In this document: piece by piece, positions 15,116 through 26,700 of the stretch
How the letters are laid out: each line of letters starts with the position of its first letter
Position numbering within the stretch: the first letter of the stretch is position 1
NCBI GenBank assembly: GCA_013398615.1
Contig: VZSR01002340.1
Coordinates: 10,987,539-11,051,538 of the forward strand
DNA length: 64,000 nucleotides
Reading direction: 5' to 3'
From: Brachypodius melanocephalos
Taxonomy: Eukaryota > Chordata > Aves > Passeriformes > Pycnonotidae
The notes under the pieces: model-generated
The model's database searches: none
What the model was told of the DNA's origin: nothing
The model's input: the letters and a program-made list of their open reading frames with translations, nothing else
Translations under genes and position numbers: made by a program

Positions 15116-16280
15116 GCCACAACATTATTTTCATTCCATATTCTTGAGAATACTAAAGATGCACAAGCTCATTTCATTTCCTCATAACTTAATTTGCCAG
15201 GTGAATGGGGAGAGTTTAATTTTTTTACAATCTCACAGGAGGTTTTTATCCAACAGGTCCATTTCTTGCCTCTGATCAAAAGGTTACTGCCCATGAATTT
15301 TAATGAGAGTTGCTTTAACACAGTATAAGCATGAAAGCTTAATAATACAAAGGTAGGAGGAGTGTTATCCAAAGGTCTTCTGTGATCCTTAAGTTTAGAA
15401 ACTAAGCCACATTACTGATGCTAACAGCATTAATTCTTAATGGCAAAGTGACAAAAGAAACCAACCCAAAAGCCACCCAAAAAATCAGTCTGAACTCAAG
15501 ACTGAGATACAGGACCTCCCCTTGTTCATTTTCCAGGTACCACGAGAGTTTAGTCACATGCATTTATTAATTCCATCCTTGCTGGATCTATATTGTTGTG
15601 GCCAGCCTCCATCCCTCTGCTTCCCTTTATTTTATAGGAAATGTATTCCTGTTTTGTAACCTGCTCTGGGAAGCAGCTGCCCAAGCCAGCGTCTCCCCCT
15701 CTGTAGTGCCTCTGGAATGTGCTGTATCTTATCATTTATTTTTGGCAACAATAACTCTAACATGTTTTTATTTGCATTTCAGTATTCCTTTTCTGTTTTT
15801 ACTGTTCTGCTCAGGTGGTTTTTTAACTCTCAATACCTGATGAATTTCTAATCCTACTGTATGAAATTAAGGTGCATGCCCTCAGTTTTCATCCCTTAGC
15901 TAAAAGGCTCAGAAGCTGAGTGCTGAACATCCTGCTAGGATGAAAGGGAAATTCTTAGTCGAAATTTAACATGTTTTTTCTCACAACTGGGGTGACCTAA
16001 GGGCACATGCACAACCTGTTACCATGGATCAGTGGCGGGCTGAAACTTATCCCGCCTTATTTTCCTAAAGTGGATTTTTGTAACTTCATACAGACATATT
16101 TGAAAGATTAAAGGAGTTAAACTATGTTGTAAGTTTATCTTGTACGGGAAAACACCCATTTAAGCTAGACTGATGCGTTTATTTTAAACTCAACATCCAG
16201 CAGAGACCACAAAGGTGATGAGGGGTCTGGAGCATCTCTGTGGGAGCTGGGCCTGATTCATTAGAGAAGTCAGAAAGGGA

Positions 16281-16313
16281 ATTAATTAATTATAATTATA
16301 ATAATTAATTAAT
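16281..16313. repeat. AT-rich inverted repeat with five TAATTA cores
   Basis: A 33-base AT-only tract whose ends are inverted copies of ATTAATTAATTA (16281-16292 and 16302-16313). It contains five overlapping TAATTA cores, starting at 16283, 16287, 16293, 16302 and 16306. TAATTA is the generic homeodomain core site. The tract lies about 0.75 kb upstream of the CD9 promoter. It may simply be a low-complexity hairpin; any regulatory role is inference. Confidence 0.6.
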
Positions 16314-16324
16314 GCATATTAAGA

Positions 16325-16630
16325 TCTCAAAGCAGGTGTTAAGAGGATGGTGCCACTCTCTTCTGTGGTGCCCAGCGACAGGACAGGGAGCAATGGCCAT
16401 AAACTAAAACAAGAAGCTTCACCACAACACGAGGAAGAATTTCTTCATGCTAAGGGTGGCTGTCCAGAGGCGGTGTGTGGATTCTCCCTCTCTGGAGACA
16501 TTCCAACCCCCCTGTAAACATTCCAAACACATTCGGAAACATTCCTGTGTCACCTACTCTTGCTTTGGCAGGGGGGTTGGACTGGATGAGCTCCAGAGGT
16601 CCCTTCCAATCCTAAGGATTCCGTGATCTA
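16325..16630 (+). repeat. CR1 LINE 3'-end fragment upstream of CD9
   Basis: A forward CR1 tail of about 300 bases. Visible blocks are GACAGGGAGCAATGGCC, GAGGAAGAATTTCTTCATG, CTCTCTGGAGACATTCC, GGGGGGTTGGACTGGATGA, GGTCCCTTCCAATCC and a final ATTCCGTGATCT. An internal stretch around 16505-16545 repeats a variant of AACATTCC three times, so this copy carries a small local duplication. It ends about 0.4 kb before the CD9 promoter and so forms part of its upstream flank. Confidence 0.93.
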
Positions 16631-16739
16631 GACAAGAGCAGGTCGGGTTGGTGGGGTAGGGGGGTTGGTTAGGTGTTAGGACTAAGTTTTTCACCCAGAG
16701 GGGGCTGGGGCACTGAACAGGCTCCCAAGGAAGTGGTCA

Positions 16740-17700
16740 CAACCCCAACCCCGCCAGAGCCCCAGGAGCGCTTGGACAACGCTCCAGGCACAGGGTGGGA
16801 TTGCTGAGGCTGCGCCGTGCAGGGCCGGGAACAGGACTCTGCCGTTCCCCGAGATTCCCCTCCACGCCGGAGCACTCCGAGCTCCCACGATGGCCGAGCA
16901 CGGCGCTGCCGGAGCGCTGGGAGCCGGCCCGGCCTTGGGGCGGAGCGGGGCGGCCGCAGGTGCGGGGCGCGGCCGGGGGCGGCCCCGAGGGCGGGCGGGG
17001 GAGTCCCCGAGACGCCCGGGCTGGGCCGCATTTAAGGAGCGGCGTCGGAGCGCGGGAGCTTCGTCACCGCGCTTACAGCCGCCACCATGCCCGTCAAAGG
17101 AGGCACTAAGTGCATCAAGTACCTGCTATTCGGCTTCAACTTCATCTTCTGGGTGAGGCGCCCCGGGCTGTGGCCCCGCGCTGTCCGGCGGGGAGCCCGC
17201 AGGACGGGGATGGAGGGGAGGGGAAGGGACGCGCCGGGAGCCGCGTTTTGTTTGCTTTTCTGGTGCGTGGTTTTTGCCGTTTTCTCTACTTGCTGCCCCC
17301 CGGAAGGAGAGGGGAGGGTGCCCGTGTGCTCACGGCTTTATTTTTTCACGTTTTTCAGGTTTTATCCTCAGGCTGGTTGAGCGTGCTGCCGGGCGGGGAG
17401 GGGGTGCTGGGTTTGTGGTTAGCTCTCCCCACTCAGCATCCTCCAGCACTACGTCCAGTCCTCGCCCTAAAACTCCGTGTGCAGGTCGGGCCCCCGGTGG
17501 CTTGCCCGGGGTGAGCCGGTTCCTCGCAAGTAGTAGCCTGTGGTTGTCATGTGTGTGTGTGAACCCCTCATGTTGGTGGGAGCTGTGGCTTCCCTTGGGG
17601 TGTAATCTCTCGGAGCAGCCCTGCGCCCGTTGAAATCGCATCTCCGGTTTGGTTCCCGGCCCCACTGCGCCTTGTTGGCCTGGCAGTGTGAGAAAGCATG
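16740..17700 (+). promoter_or_regulatory. CD9: CD9 CpG-island promoter
   Basis: GC content and CpG density rise sharply here compared with the AT-rich flanks; the richest part is about 16850-17260. Several Sp1-type GC boxes are visible, for example GGGGCGG at 16937 and GGGCGGGGG near 16993. A TATA-like TTTAAG at 17031-17036 lies about 50 bases before the start codon. If it is used, transcription would begin near 17060 and leave a very short 5' leader. A CpG island over exon 1 is typical of broadly expressed genes such as CD9. The exact start site is inferred. Confidence 0.85.
17087..17152 (+). CDS. CD9: CD9 coding exon 1 (residues 1-22)
   Basis: It encodes the cytoplasmic N-terminus with the palmitoylatable C9 and the first part of membrane segment 1. 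The donor is TGG|GTGAGG, phase 0. An upstream ATG at 16890 opens a GC-rich frame that overlaps this start out of frame. That ATG lies upstream of the likely transcription start, so it is not the chosen start. Confidence 0.97.
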
Positions 17701-20700
17701 GCTGAGCCCAGAGGTTGGGGCTATTCCCAAGCTCTCGGGGTGTGGGCACCTGGATTTAGCGCTGGCTTCTGTGTGGAAAAGTACCACGGGGGCTGTTTAT
17801 GCCCTTGATGGATAAGTGCAAAGTGTATGGCTCAAAAAGTTGAGTTTTCTCTGGGCTGTTTACCGCGGTGGAGAAGTGCGTGTGCGGCTCTAATGTGGAG
17901 GAGTGAAGTTGGAGCTGTGGGAAGAAGCCGCGTCTGGAGTCAGTCGCAGCCGTGCCCGTGGGACGAGTGGAAGTTGCAGTGTTAATGAGTAAAGTGCTCG
18001 GGATGTCTCGATGTCGAAATGAGTTACAGCACAGCTGAGAAAACAGAGCGGGGCTGCAGTTGAGGGAAGTTGTGCGGAACTTGGCCCAGGAAAGCACATG
18101 TTGCCACCCGGGATTCGCCGGGACAGCGGGCAAGGCTGCCGCATTTGCAGGGTTAGAGCTGATCAGAAGGAATATAAAGCACTGCCTGAAAGTGATGATC
18201 AATTTCTAAACCGCTCGTTAAAAGAGACTGAAGTGTAATAAACATGGTTTGCCTTGTGCTTGTTTTGTTTGTTTGTTTCAAAGCTGCAGACTTTCTGCAG
18301 AGTATTTTATGGGACAGAAGTTGTTGTTGTTGTGGCAAAGGCATTGCCTCAAAGAAGCTCTTAACCTGAGCACCACCACCTTGTCTGGGGCCCAGGGCAG
18401 AGAATAGGGAGAGGGGCTTTGTTTAGCTCGGGATGTACCTGTTGCTTGGGAGTGTCATGGTAGTAAAGCACTGAGGCTTTACTCGTAGCTTTGGGTGTTC
18501 ATATATACAGAATTGTACTGCTGGCAGGGTGGATGGAAGAAGAGTGGTGCTGCTGCCTAGAGGAGCTGAGAGATGATGGCTTTTGAAGTTGCCTTCTTGA
18601 GGCTGGCAGTATGCAGCCAGGATGTGGGAAAGAGAAGAGGAAGGAAAAAGAATTAAAGGGAGATAAATGCATCTTGGAGATCCCAGTTAAATGTCTGGAG
18701 GCCCCAAGAGGCAGTGAAATGCAAGCACTTTGGATCAGCCGGAGGTACATGTGTGTTTAACCAGCTGGAGTGGTCCTTGGCTCTTAGGAATCACCACATG
18801 TCATTGTGGCCTGATGAAAACAGTTGGAGAGGAGTTTAGGGGGTATGGTGCTAGTAAACTTTGTGTCCTCGGTGGAGAAATAAAATAGCTGTATCTTGGG
18901 TTATTCCACACTGAACAGCATGAAAAGGGTATTCTGGGGTGTTTAATGCTGTTTTTTGCCAGCATTAAAAAGCAAGAACCACTCTAATAATAAAAAAGGC
19001 TTTAATATTTTTTACAGCTTTGCACATGTGAAAAGTAGGTGAAGTAGCTGAAGTATGTTGACAAAACCTGTATGTGCCCAAGTGCAATTCTGTACCTCTT
19101 TTTTTGGAATAAGTTGCCTCCAAAGGATAGGTGAGGAATTTAAGTGGTCTGCAGCAAACCTGCAGATGGCTGTGGATGCCATGTAAGGTGGAATGTATTT
19201 GGTTCCATCAGAGGCTTGAACAAGGGCAAGAGGAAGCAGAAAGGCTCAAACAGCATGGTAAAGGAAGTTACTAAAATAAAAAGGGAAACTCTCAAAGTTA
19301 AATCTGGATCTAAAGGAAGGAGATTAACATTCATAAATGCTGGTGAGCCAAATAAAATATACAATAATGTTGGCCAGAGGAGAGCTTTAGGAGTAATTTG
19401 CAAAAGCAAACCCAAGTAACATACCTCTCTTCAGACACATGAGGAGAATTCTCAGGGAGTCCTTCCAGGCAGTAATAGCTCCAGGTATAAGAGTTTTGGG
19501 AGCGATGTTCAGCAGGACCTTATTTTACTGGGGAAGATTTTAACAAAGTTCTGTGCCATAACCTGTCTTTGACTCTGAATCTTGCACAGGCTTGAACTGA
19601 CCTCTTGATGCAAAGGAGGTGAAACAGGAGGCACAGCAAATGTTTGATTAACAATTCTCCAAGGTCACACAGCACTTCAGAACTCCAAGTGAGTTGTGAT
19701 TACGTAACTCGCCCTGCTCACCATCCCTCTTGGTGCTGGAGGGCTGGAATGCAGTGAATTGGAGGCTGGGTTTTTGCTTTATGGTAGTCTGGGACGCCCA
19801 GAGAGTGGCACATATGGAATATCTGGAAAAATCCAAGGAGAAGATTCTTTAAAAGCTGGTGTGCGGGTGGGGATGGGACATTGGCTACTGCAAGGGGAAG
19901 TTGGACTTCATGAAGCTACTGCCTTGGAGCTTTTAAATGCCTGAATGTCGTAGAGAGCAAGGACTGGTGTTGTTCATTTGTTCAATGTCTCCTGGAAATC
20001 TCAGGCCTCTTGTGAAAACCAAGAGTAAGGTCCTGGCAAGGCTGAGATGACTGTTGGAGCAGAGGAAGGGCTTGGTGAGGTGCAGCTCTCCTGCTGTGGA
20101 GAGAAGCAGTGGTGCTGACACAAACTCTGTGGTGGTCAGTCTAGCCCCAACCCATCTGGAGATGCACAGGAGGTACCCATGGGTTGCTGGCTAGCACCCA
20201 TTGTCCAGGGTGGTGGAGGTGATGGCTGTGTGCTGACACAGCCGGGTGAGATCCTTGCCAAAGGCAGGCATCAAGTAATTCCCGTGGGAGGCACCAGCAG
20301 GAAGCTGCCTGGAGATGGGATCTAAATGGTTCAGGGGCAGCTGCTGCCATGGAGCAGTGACGCTTTGGGAGAAAAGGATCTGTGTTGGCTTTACAAAAGC
20401 AGCAGGTGGGTGCTCAGTGTCAACAGAGCAAAACCAGCTTCAGAGATGAAGGACTGAGAGAAGATGGAAGATGGTGTGTGAAGCTCTCTGAATCCATGGC
20501 ATGCTGGTGTCCTGCAGTGCTGCAGGCAGCTCTGGTCATCTGCCTGCCTTGAGAGGATCATAGTGGAGCTTGGTAATGTTTGGGAAAGACGAGGGTTTCT
20601 GCCATCAGTAACTGTAAGTAAATTGGGATTCTTCAGCGTGGAAATGTGCTAGAGATCCTTAGGATCATGGTTGTCCAGGCAGTAGGTAGGGCCTGACTGT

Positions 20701-23700
20701 ATTGAAAGAGGCAGTCAGCAAGAGCTGTGGGATATTAAGCCAGGAAAGAGGACATTTTCAGAAGAAAAGTGTCGCTGTGGGGACAGTGGTGGTGCTTTCT
20801 CCTCAGCAGATGTTGAGGAATAGGTTGGTCAAGGGCTAATAACAGAATGAACTAGGTTGGAAAATACCTTTAAGATAATCTAGTCTAACCTGCTAACATG
20901 GAATTTGGCAGCCTTTTGTTAATTTTTCTTCTCTCAAGGTGCTGTCTGTGTCTTTGCACAGTCTTTAAGTGCTCAACATGTAGACCAGGGTGTTGGTCCT
21001 GGGAAATGCTACTGTCCTGTTCTCTTAACCCTTCCTGAGGATCTTGTGCTTCATTGGTCTGATGGCCTTTCTCCCGTTGGGAAGGCTTGGCACTAACATG
21101 GTGTTCTCTGAAACTTTTGGGACTTGAGAGTTTGGCTTAAAACATGCTTGTGGCCTAAATGGAAGGAAGGGCACGTCTTTGGATGTTTGGATGAAGTCAG
21201 GTTAAGCGTGGATCAGTAAGTTCTGAGGTTCAGTCTCCTCTCAAAGGTGTAGGAATTGGGGATGGCTGTGTTTCCTCTTGGGGATGGGGTGTTGCAGAAG
21301 GCACCAGGCTCCTTGCTCCTGTAGTGCTGCTCTTGCTGGGGCTGGTGTTCTCCCACATGGGTTTGCAAACAGCTCTGCTGTCTTGGCACGGCCAGTGCAG
21401 GCCCTGGCATCCCTAACAATCTGCCCTCTAATATTAGAAATTTAGGAGCTGATTTGGGTTGTGGGAGGGTGGTGTCAAGCCTGATATAGAACTACTTTTT
21501 TTTTCCACCAGGCTGGTATGAGCTTGGCAAGAAGGCAGTGGAAACAACACATTTTGTGTCTTAAACCTGAGCAGTGGTGTGTGGTCTTAGCAAAGTTGGC
21601 TTGAACCAACCTTGGTGTGAGCAATGCTGGATTCTCTTGAGTTGTGTAATGAGTGACAGCCTTTAGCTGTGCTCTCTTAACTCCCTGGGTTTGCTCAGGC
21701 TTGTTGGTCCTGGTGATGAAGTCTTTTCCTAGGAAAACTGTGGGCTCCTAAGCAGCTTAGATGATTCCAGGCAAGTGCCTGCATGTTCTTCCACTGGCTT
21801 CCTGCTGCTGAACAAAAGTAAGGCCTTGCATTGTTAAACTTCAGGGCTGGGTTTTCCCCTTGTGAATTTTGTGGAATACAAAGGCATCTGCTGCTAATAT
21901 TTATGGTTTAATGTATTTTAGGCAAGCAAGTGCTGTAGCACAGAGGCAGAGTTCATGTTGATGTTTTGAGCAATCATTTTCTTGTTCCTTTCCATTATTG
22001 GGCAGCTCTCTTGTCCTGACTTCCCACTCTCCAGAGTGCTGTGTGTTTTATCAATAAATGCATTTGTGTGTGGTGGTGCCTGCTAAAGTAAGATGAGCAG
22101 AATTAGGCCTGGAGAGCTCTTTTCCTTCTGTAACTTGGAGATACCAGTGGCTTTGTTCTGAGCCATAATCTCAGTTGCTTTTGTGTGCCAAGAACAGCAA
22201 TTCAGAGGGTCTTTCCTCCTCCAGCAGAGCCAAGGACTTGCAGGATGGGCAGGGAAATATGCATGTGTCTGTTAGTATGTATATATGCAGGCATATATGA
22301 AAAACCCAGAAATTAGTTGCTTTTGCTTTCTGTAGTGAACTGATGCACTTGCTGGCTACAGTGTGTGACTTTAATGGTGCTTGGGCTCAGTTAGTGTGTT
22401 TTGACTCCAGTGAGTTCTGTGAAGTCAGGAATGGAGTTTGAAGTATGTTGCCTTTAGAAATGTTATATGAAGCTACTTAGAGTTCCAGCCTTCCTAGCTC
22501 CTATTGGCAATTCCAATTGCAAATATAGTAGACTGGCTTCTGAATAGGAACTTGTATGAAATGGGCACTGGCAGTGGTTCAGGAATTTTGTAATGCTGCT
22601 CCTACTGTACTGGAGCACCATTTTATTGCAAAAAATGCTGTGACATTAACACAGGCCACAACATTCTTGAAACTAGCTGAGCAGAAAGAAAATACTTCCT
22701 TTTCAATCCACTTTTTTCCAAACTAGTTTGAAAATAGCTGCAGTTTCTTGTATAACTGCAAGCCCACATGGCACAAGTGTTAGGGGAGCTTTTTGAAAGC
22801 TCTGAAAACCTGTGCTGTTGTGGATAACACTAATTCTTAAATTGAGGGTTTAGAGTGATGTTGAGCCTCACCTGTACTTGCTGTTTATGGGGTTGTATTT
22901 ATGGAGTACCAGCCATTAACAGGATAGAAACAGTTTGTTACTACTCATAATATTCTCAATTTCTTTGCATGTGCTTGACAACGTTATAGATCTCTGGTCC
23001 TGGCTTTGTTAGTTCAGTCTAAAAGAGTGAGTGAGAAGTACACCGTCTTATGCAATCAGATTTTTAGCTAAAAGTTCAAGTGTTTATGATGTGAAGATGG
23101 TGATTTTTTTGATATCTTCTTGTCACATCTTGGGGTAAACATATACATGAAACAATAGTGTAGAGCCTGACATACCCTCTTACTTCGAGAAAAAAGTGTT
23201 CTGTTAGATGCCGTACCTAGCTGACAACACTGAAAGTAGTATTAATTTTTGACTGAGTTCTTTATTTTCATGTAATGACTTACCTTCTGCTGGAGGTAAT
23301 GCCGTGAGCATGGTAGAAATTTTTATGCAAACTTGGCCCGAAGGTGTCAAAATGGCAAAACCCACACTTATTTTTGTGCAAAGGCTTTTTTTACTGGCTT
23401 CGAGCCTCTTATCTGGAGTTCTTGAAGTGACTGATTTCTTCCCTGTCTGTGCCTGGGGACATGCAGGAAGGGCTGGGGGAGGGTGTCCCTTTCCCAAAGC
23501 TTTGTTTGCCAGGACAGACAAAGGAGCGTCTAAGGACTTGGTAAGTGCTTAGACCTTGAGCTCCTTGAGAGGTGGTTCTGCCTGTGGAAAGAAAAGATGC
23601 TCTAAGGTGTCTGAGGCAAGTGGGGTGCTTGTCCCTTATCGAGGTGACAAGGTCAGGAGGGACTGAACAAAATGGTCCTTTGCAAAATAATGGTTAAATC

Positions 23701-26700
23701 AAAAATAAACTTTCCAGCTTTCCAAAACAGTGTCACGCATTGTGCTGCTATGGGATGTGTCAACAGAATTGATGGCTTGGGTGGTGTTTTTTTTTTTTGT
23801 TTAAACCTCAAGATTTTAACACGTGTTTATGGCATTGGCATTCTATCTGACGGTTTCCTGTGCAAGCCTTGTGCTGGGAGGGCTCAGATCTGTGAAACCC
23901 CCGGTGTCAGAGCGGGGCAGAAATGCCGTGGGAATTGCTTGGTAGCGTTCAGTGCAGAGGCACACTCCGAGCTCTGCCCAAATTAGCCAGGATGGTAAGG
24001 GGAGGAAGGCAGAGCGTTCCGTGTGGCTGCTGCCTCCAGAATACACAGGTTTTCTCATCTCAAGTATATCCTGACTGGTTCAGCTCCTTTCTCAGTTATC
24101 TCCTGACATGGAGGGCTGGGACTCACCCTTAGATGTACCCAGAGGCAAAGCAGGGAAAAACACCAGAGCCGTGGGAAGGGGTGGCTTTGGAGAAGGGGTG
24201 GGGTGGGATGGGTGAAAGGAGGGAAATCCTGCACAGGAGGCTCACTAGGGAATGTGCAGCGCTGTGTAAGAAAGCAAGATCGACCGAAAAAAAGCTGTTT
24301 TTCCTGTTGCAACAGGCAGAAAGCTGCATGCAGGAGTGAGCTTTAGGGGTAAAAGGGGTGTGTTTGCATGTGATGAAAAAAAAAACCCGACCCGAGAAGC
24401 CTCCACAGGGCTAGGAGAGGAATGGCCGGGTAGTTTTATCCTTGTTTCAGCCCTAGAACAGGCAAGCAGAGCAGAAATGGGCTGGGGGTAGTGGTTAGGG
24501 AAAACAAGGAAGCCTGGGTAGCTGGAGCTGGGAAGTCATAGTGTAATTGTGCCAGGACATGCTGTTACTGGAAAATCACTGCCACAGACTTTTCCAAAAC
24601 AGCGAGTAAGCAGGATCCCTTTAACTTCACCTTTTGGTCAGATTGGAAGAAAAAAACCCAAAACAACCCTGTCTTGTGAGCTCTTTTTGCTGTACTTGTC
24701 ACTATAGAAGCATACTGCTTACCTGTCTGATAAGCACACAAACCCACTCTTCTTTTTGTGTGTATGTGAAACCAGACAAAATGGATTACTTTCAAGAATA
24801 CAGTGTTCTTTCCCTGCTAAATTTCTCTTTCAGCACAGGATAGAGCTTCTTAGAAATGCACAGGATTGCTCAACTCCTGTGACAAAATAGGTCTGTTAGA
24901 TGGGGAATCCCCTTGGACTACCAAACAAAAACCCAACAATTAGGTTGGGTGGACTGGGTTGGGGACCTTGCACCCCTTTCCTCGGAAGGAAAAACACTGC
25001 TCCCAAACCATCCCAGCACAGCTGCCCATCCTGCTGGCATAGCATGGGTGAGCAAGGAGGTGACAGTGCCACAGCCTCTGATGTGCCACACTGGCCAGAG
25101 GTGCTGCCAAGTGCCCGTGGGGCTGTGCTTTTTTCTTCCTCAGAGGTTGGTGTTGCTGTGTCCTCGTTTCTCCCTTGTTTTGATGGAAACTTGAAGCTTC
25201 AAGTTTCTTGCCTTCTGCTGTAAAACTGCCTTTTTTTAGTTCAGTGGTCACTGTGGGTAGGAAGAGCACAAACTGAGAACATAAGTCTGCTTTCCTTAAG
25301 AAACAGAGACAAAAAGTCTCTTATTCTTGCATGAAGGAGCTGCATTTTATTTCTAATCCACCATGCAGAGAATTGTCACTCTGTTTAATTCTACCACTTT
25401 TTTTTTCTTGTGCCAGTTCACTGGCATGAAGTGTTACCACTGTTCTGTGATCCTGTAATTCTCTTGTCTCCCTGGCATCTTTTTAACCTTTCCCACAGAG
25501 TGACTGCTTTTCCAAGGAGAAAACATGCCAATGTACCACTGGGTGGTGGTGGGGAAGGGTTAAATTTGTGTTTTGAAAGGAGCTATATTAGGTGCATCAT
25601 CTCTGCCCAATGTGAACAGACCAGTTTGTTTCTGGAAGGCTTTAACTGAACACTTTGCTTGGAATTTTAAGATTTATCTGCATGATTGTAGTATGGCTTA
25701 AGAGTTTCTTTAGTTTTACAGTCCTTTTCTGTGTCCTGTTCCATTTGCAGAGCTTTCTACTCAAACACTGGAGCTTGTCAAGCAGTAAATAGGTTTGGTG
25801 GGTGAGAAGAGCTGGATATTCAGGCTTGTGGCTGAATTTGAGAGTTCTCACAATTTGAGAGTTCCTGGCAAAAAACCAGCAGTGGCTGTAGGTTTCTTCT
25901 AATGATGGGCATCTGGTTCATCTGTAAAAGCTGAAGACTGCTGGATGACCCAGGAAAGGGAGTCTCAAGCAGAGTGTTATTAAATACTGGGTGACTTAAC
26001 AGCAGTCTCAAAGCAGAGTTTTTTCCATCACTAAGCCTTTCTGATGTTTGAACTGAGCCCCAGGGGTGAGATGAGGTAGCAAAGGCTTTTTGAAGTGATG
26101 CTGGAGCCAGGAGAGCAGGTAGAGCAGCAACCCTTCTCTCTGTCAGCTCCCTTTTGTGCCTCTCCCTCCCCTCAGGGTGCAGCTGTGGCACAAGAAATTG
26201 AAATAATGATGCTGTTGTGACATTCTGTGTCGTACCAAGGTGCTCCAGCATAACTTAATCATCTTGTCAGGGTAACCCTAGCAAGGCAAGCAGGAGGTGA
26301 GTGCAGGTGTGCCTTGGGAGTAAGCACCAGAAACACAAACAAAGGCCTTTTGCTTAGGTCTGGAAACCTCCAGATGGGTTTGGCTCCTTGGGTTGTGTGT
26401 CACTTGATCTGTTTTCCCAGCTACAGCCCTGCAGCTCCTCTTGGAGGCAGACCTGGCACTCGGGTTCCTGCCCTACTAGAAAAGCTGGTTTAGGGAAGGT
26501 GGTGCTCTCTGTGAGCAGGAACTCTTCCCCAGCAGGGAGAAGGGGCTCTCAGGCTCCCTCCTCTCAGGTGGGCTTGGTGTGGAGAGGGTGTATCCTTGGG
26601 TGCTTGGCAAGAGAATGCTGCCCATATTCCCACTCAAAATTGCCATTATTTACACTTCTCAGTTTCTTGCAGACAAATCAGGAATGTTGTTCCCTTCTAC

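Larger units (their letters stand above)
1..16324. other. Intergenic region upstream of CD9
   Basis: About 16.3 kb of AT-rich DNA with no exon I can support on either strand. The open frames are short (all under 140 codons), show no recognisable domain and lack convincing splice context. It holds CR1 fragments (529-590, 1805-2060, 12760-13075), one run of 100 N (12651-12750), a poly-A tract (15078-15115) and short AT-rich runs. In mammals the next gene upstream of CD9 is the divergent VWF. I looked for its signal-peptide exon on the - strand and did not find it, so that gene, if conserved, lies further left. Confidence 0.75.

Noticed and set aside
1..16324. Search for VWF first exons, expected divergent from CD9 by mammalian gene order
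   Set aside because: No - strand frame resembles the VWF signal peptide or propeptide; the human distance is also larger than this flank.
16890..17156. An ATG-initiated GC-rich frame overlapping the CD9 start
   Set aside because: It lies in the CpG island upstream of the likely transcription start, is in another frame from CD9, and its alanine/glycine/arginine make-up comes from base composition.
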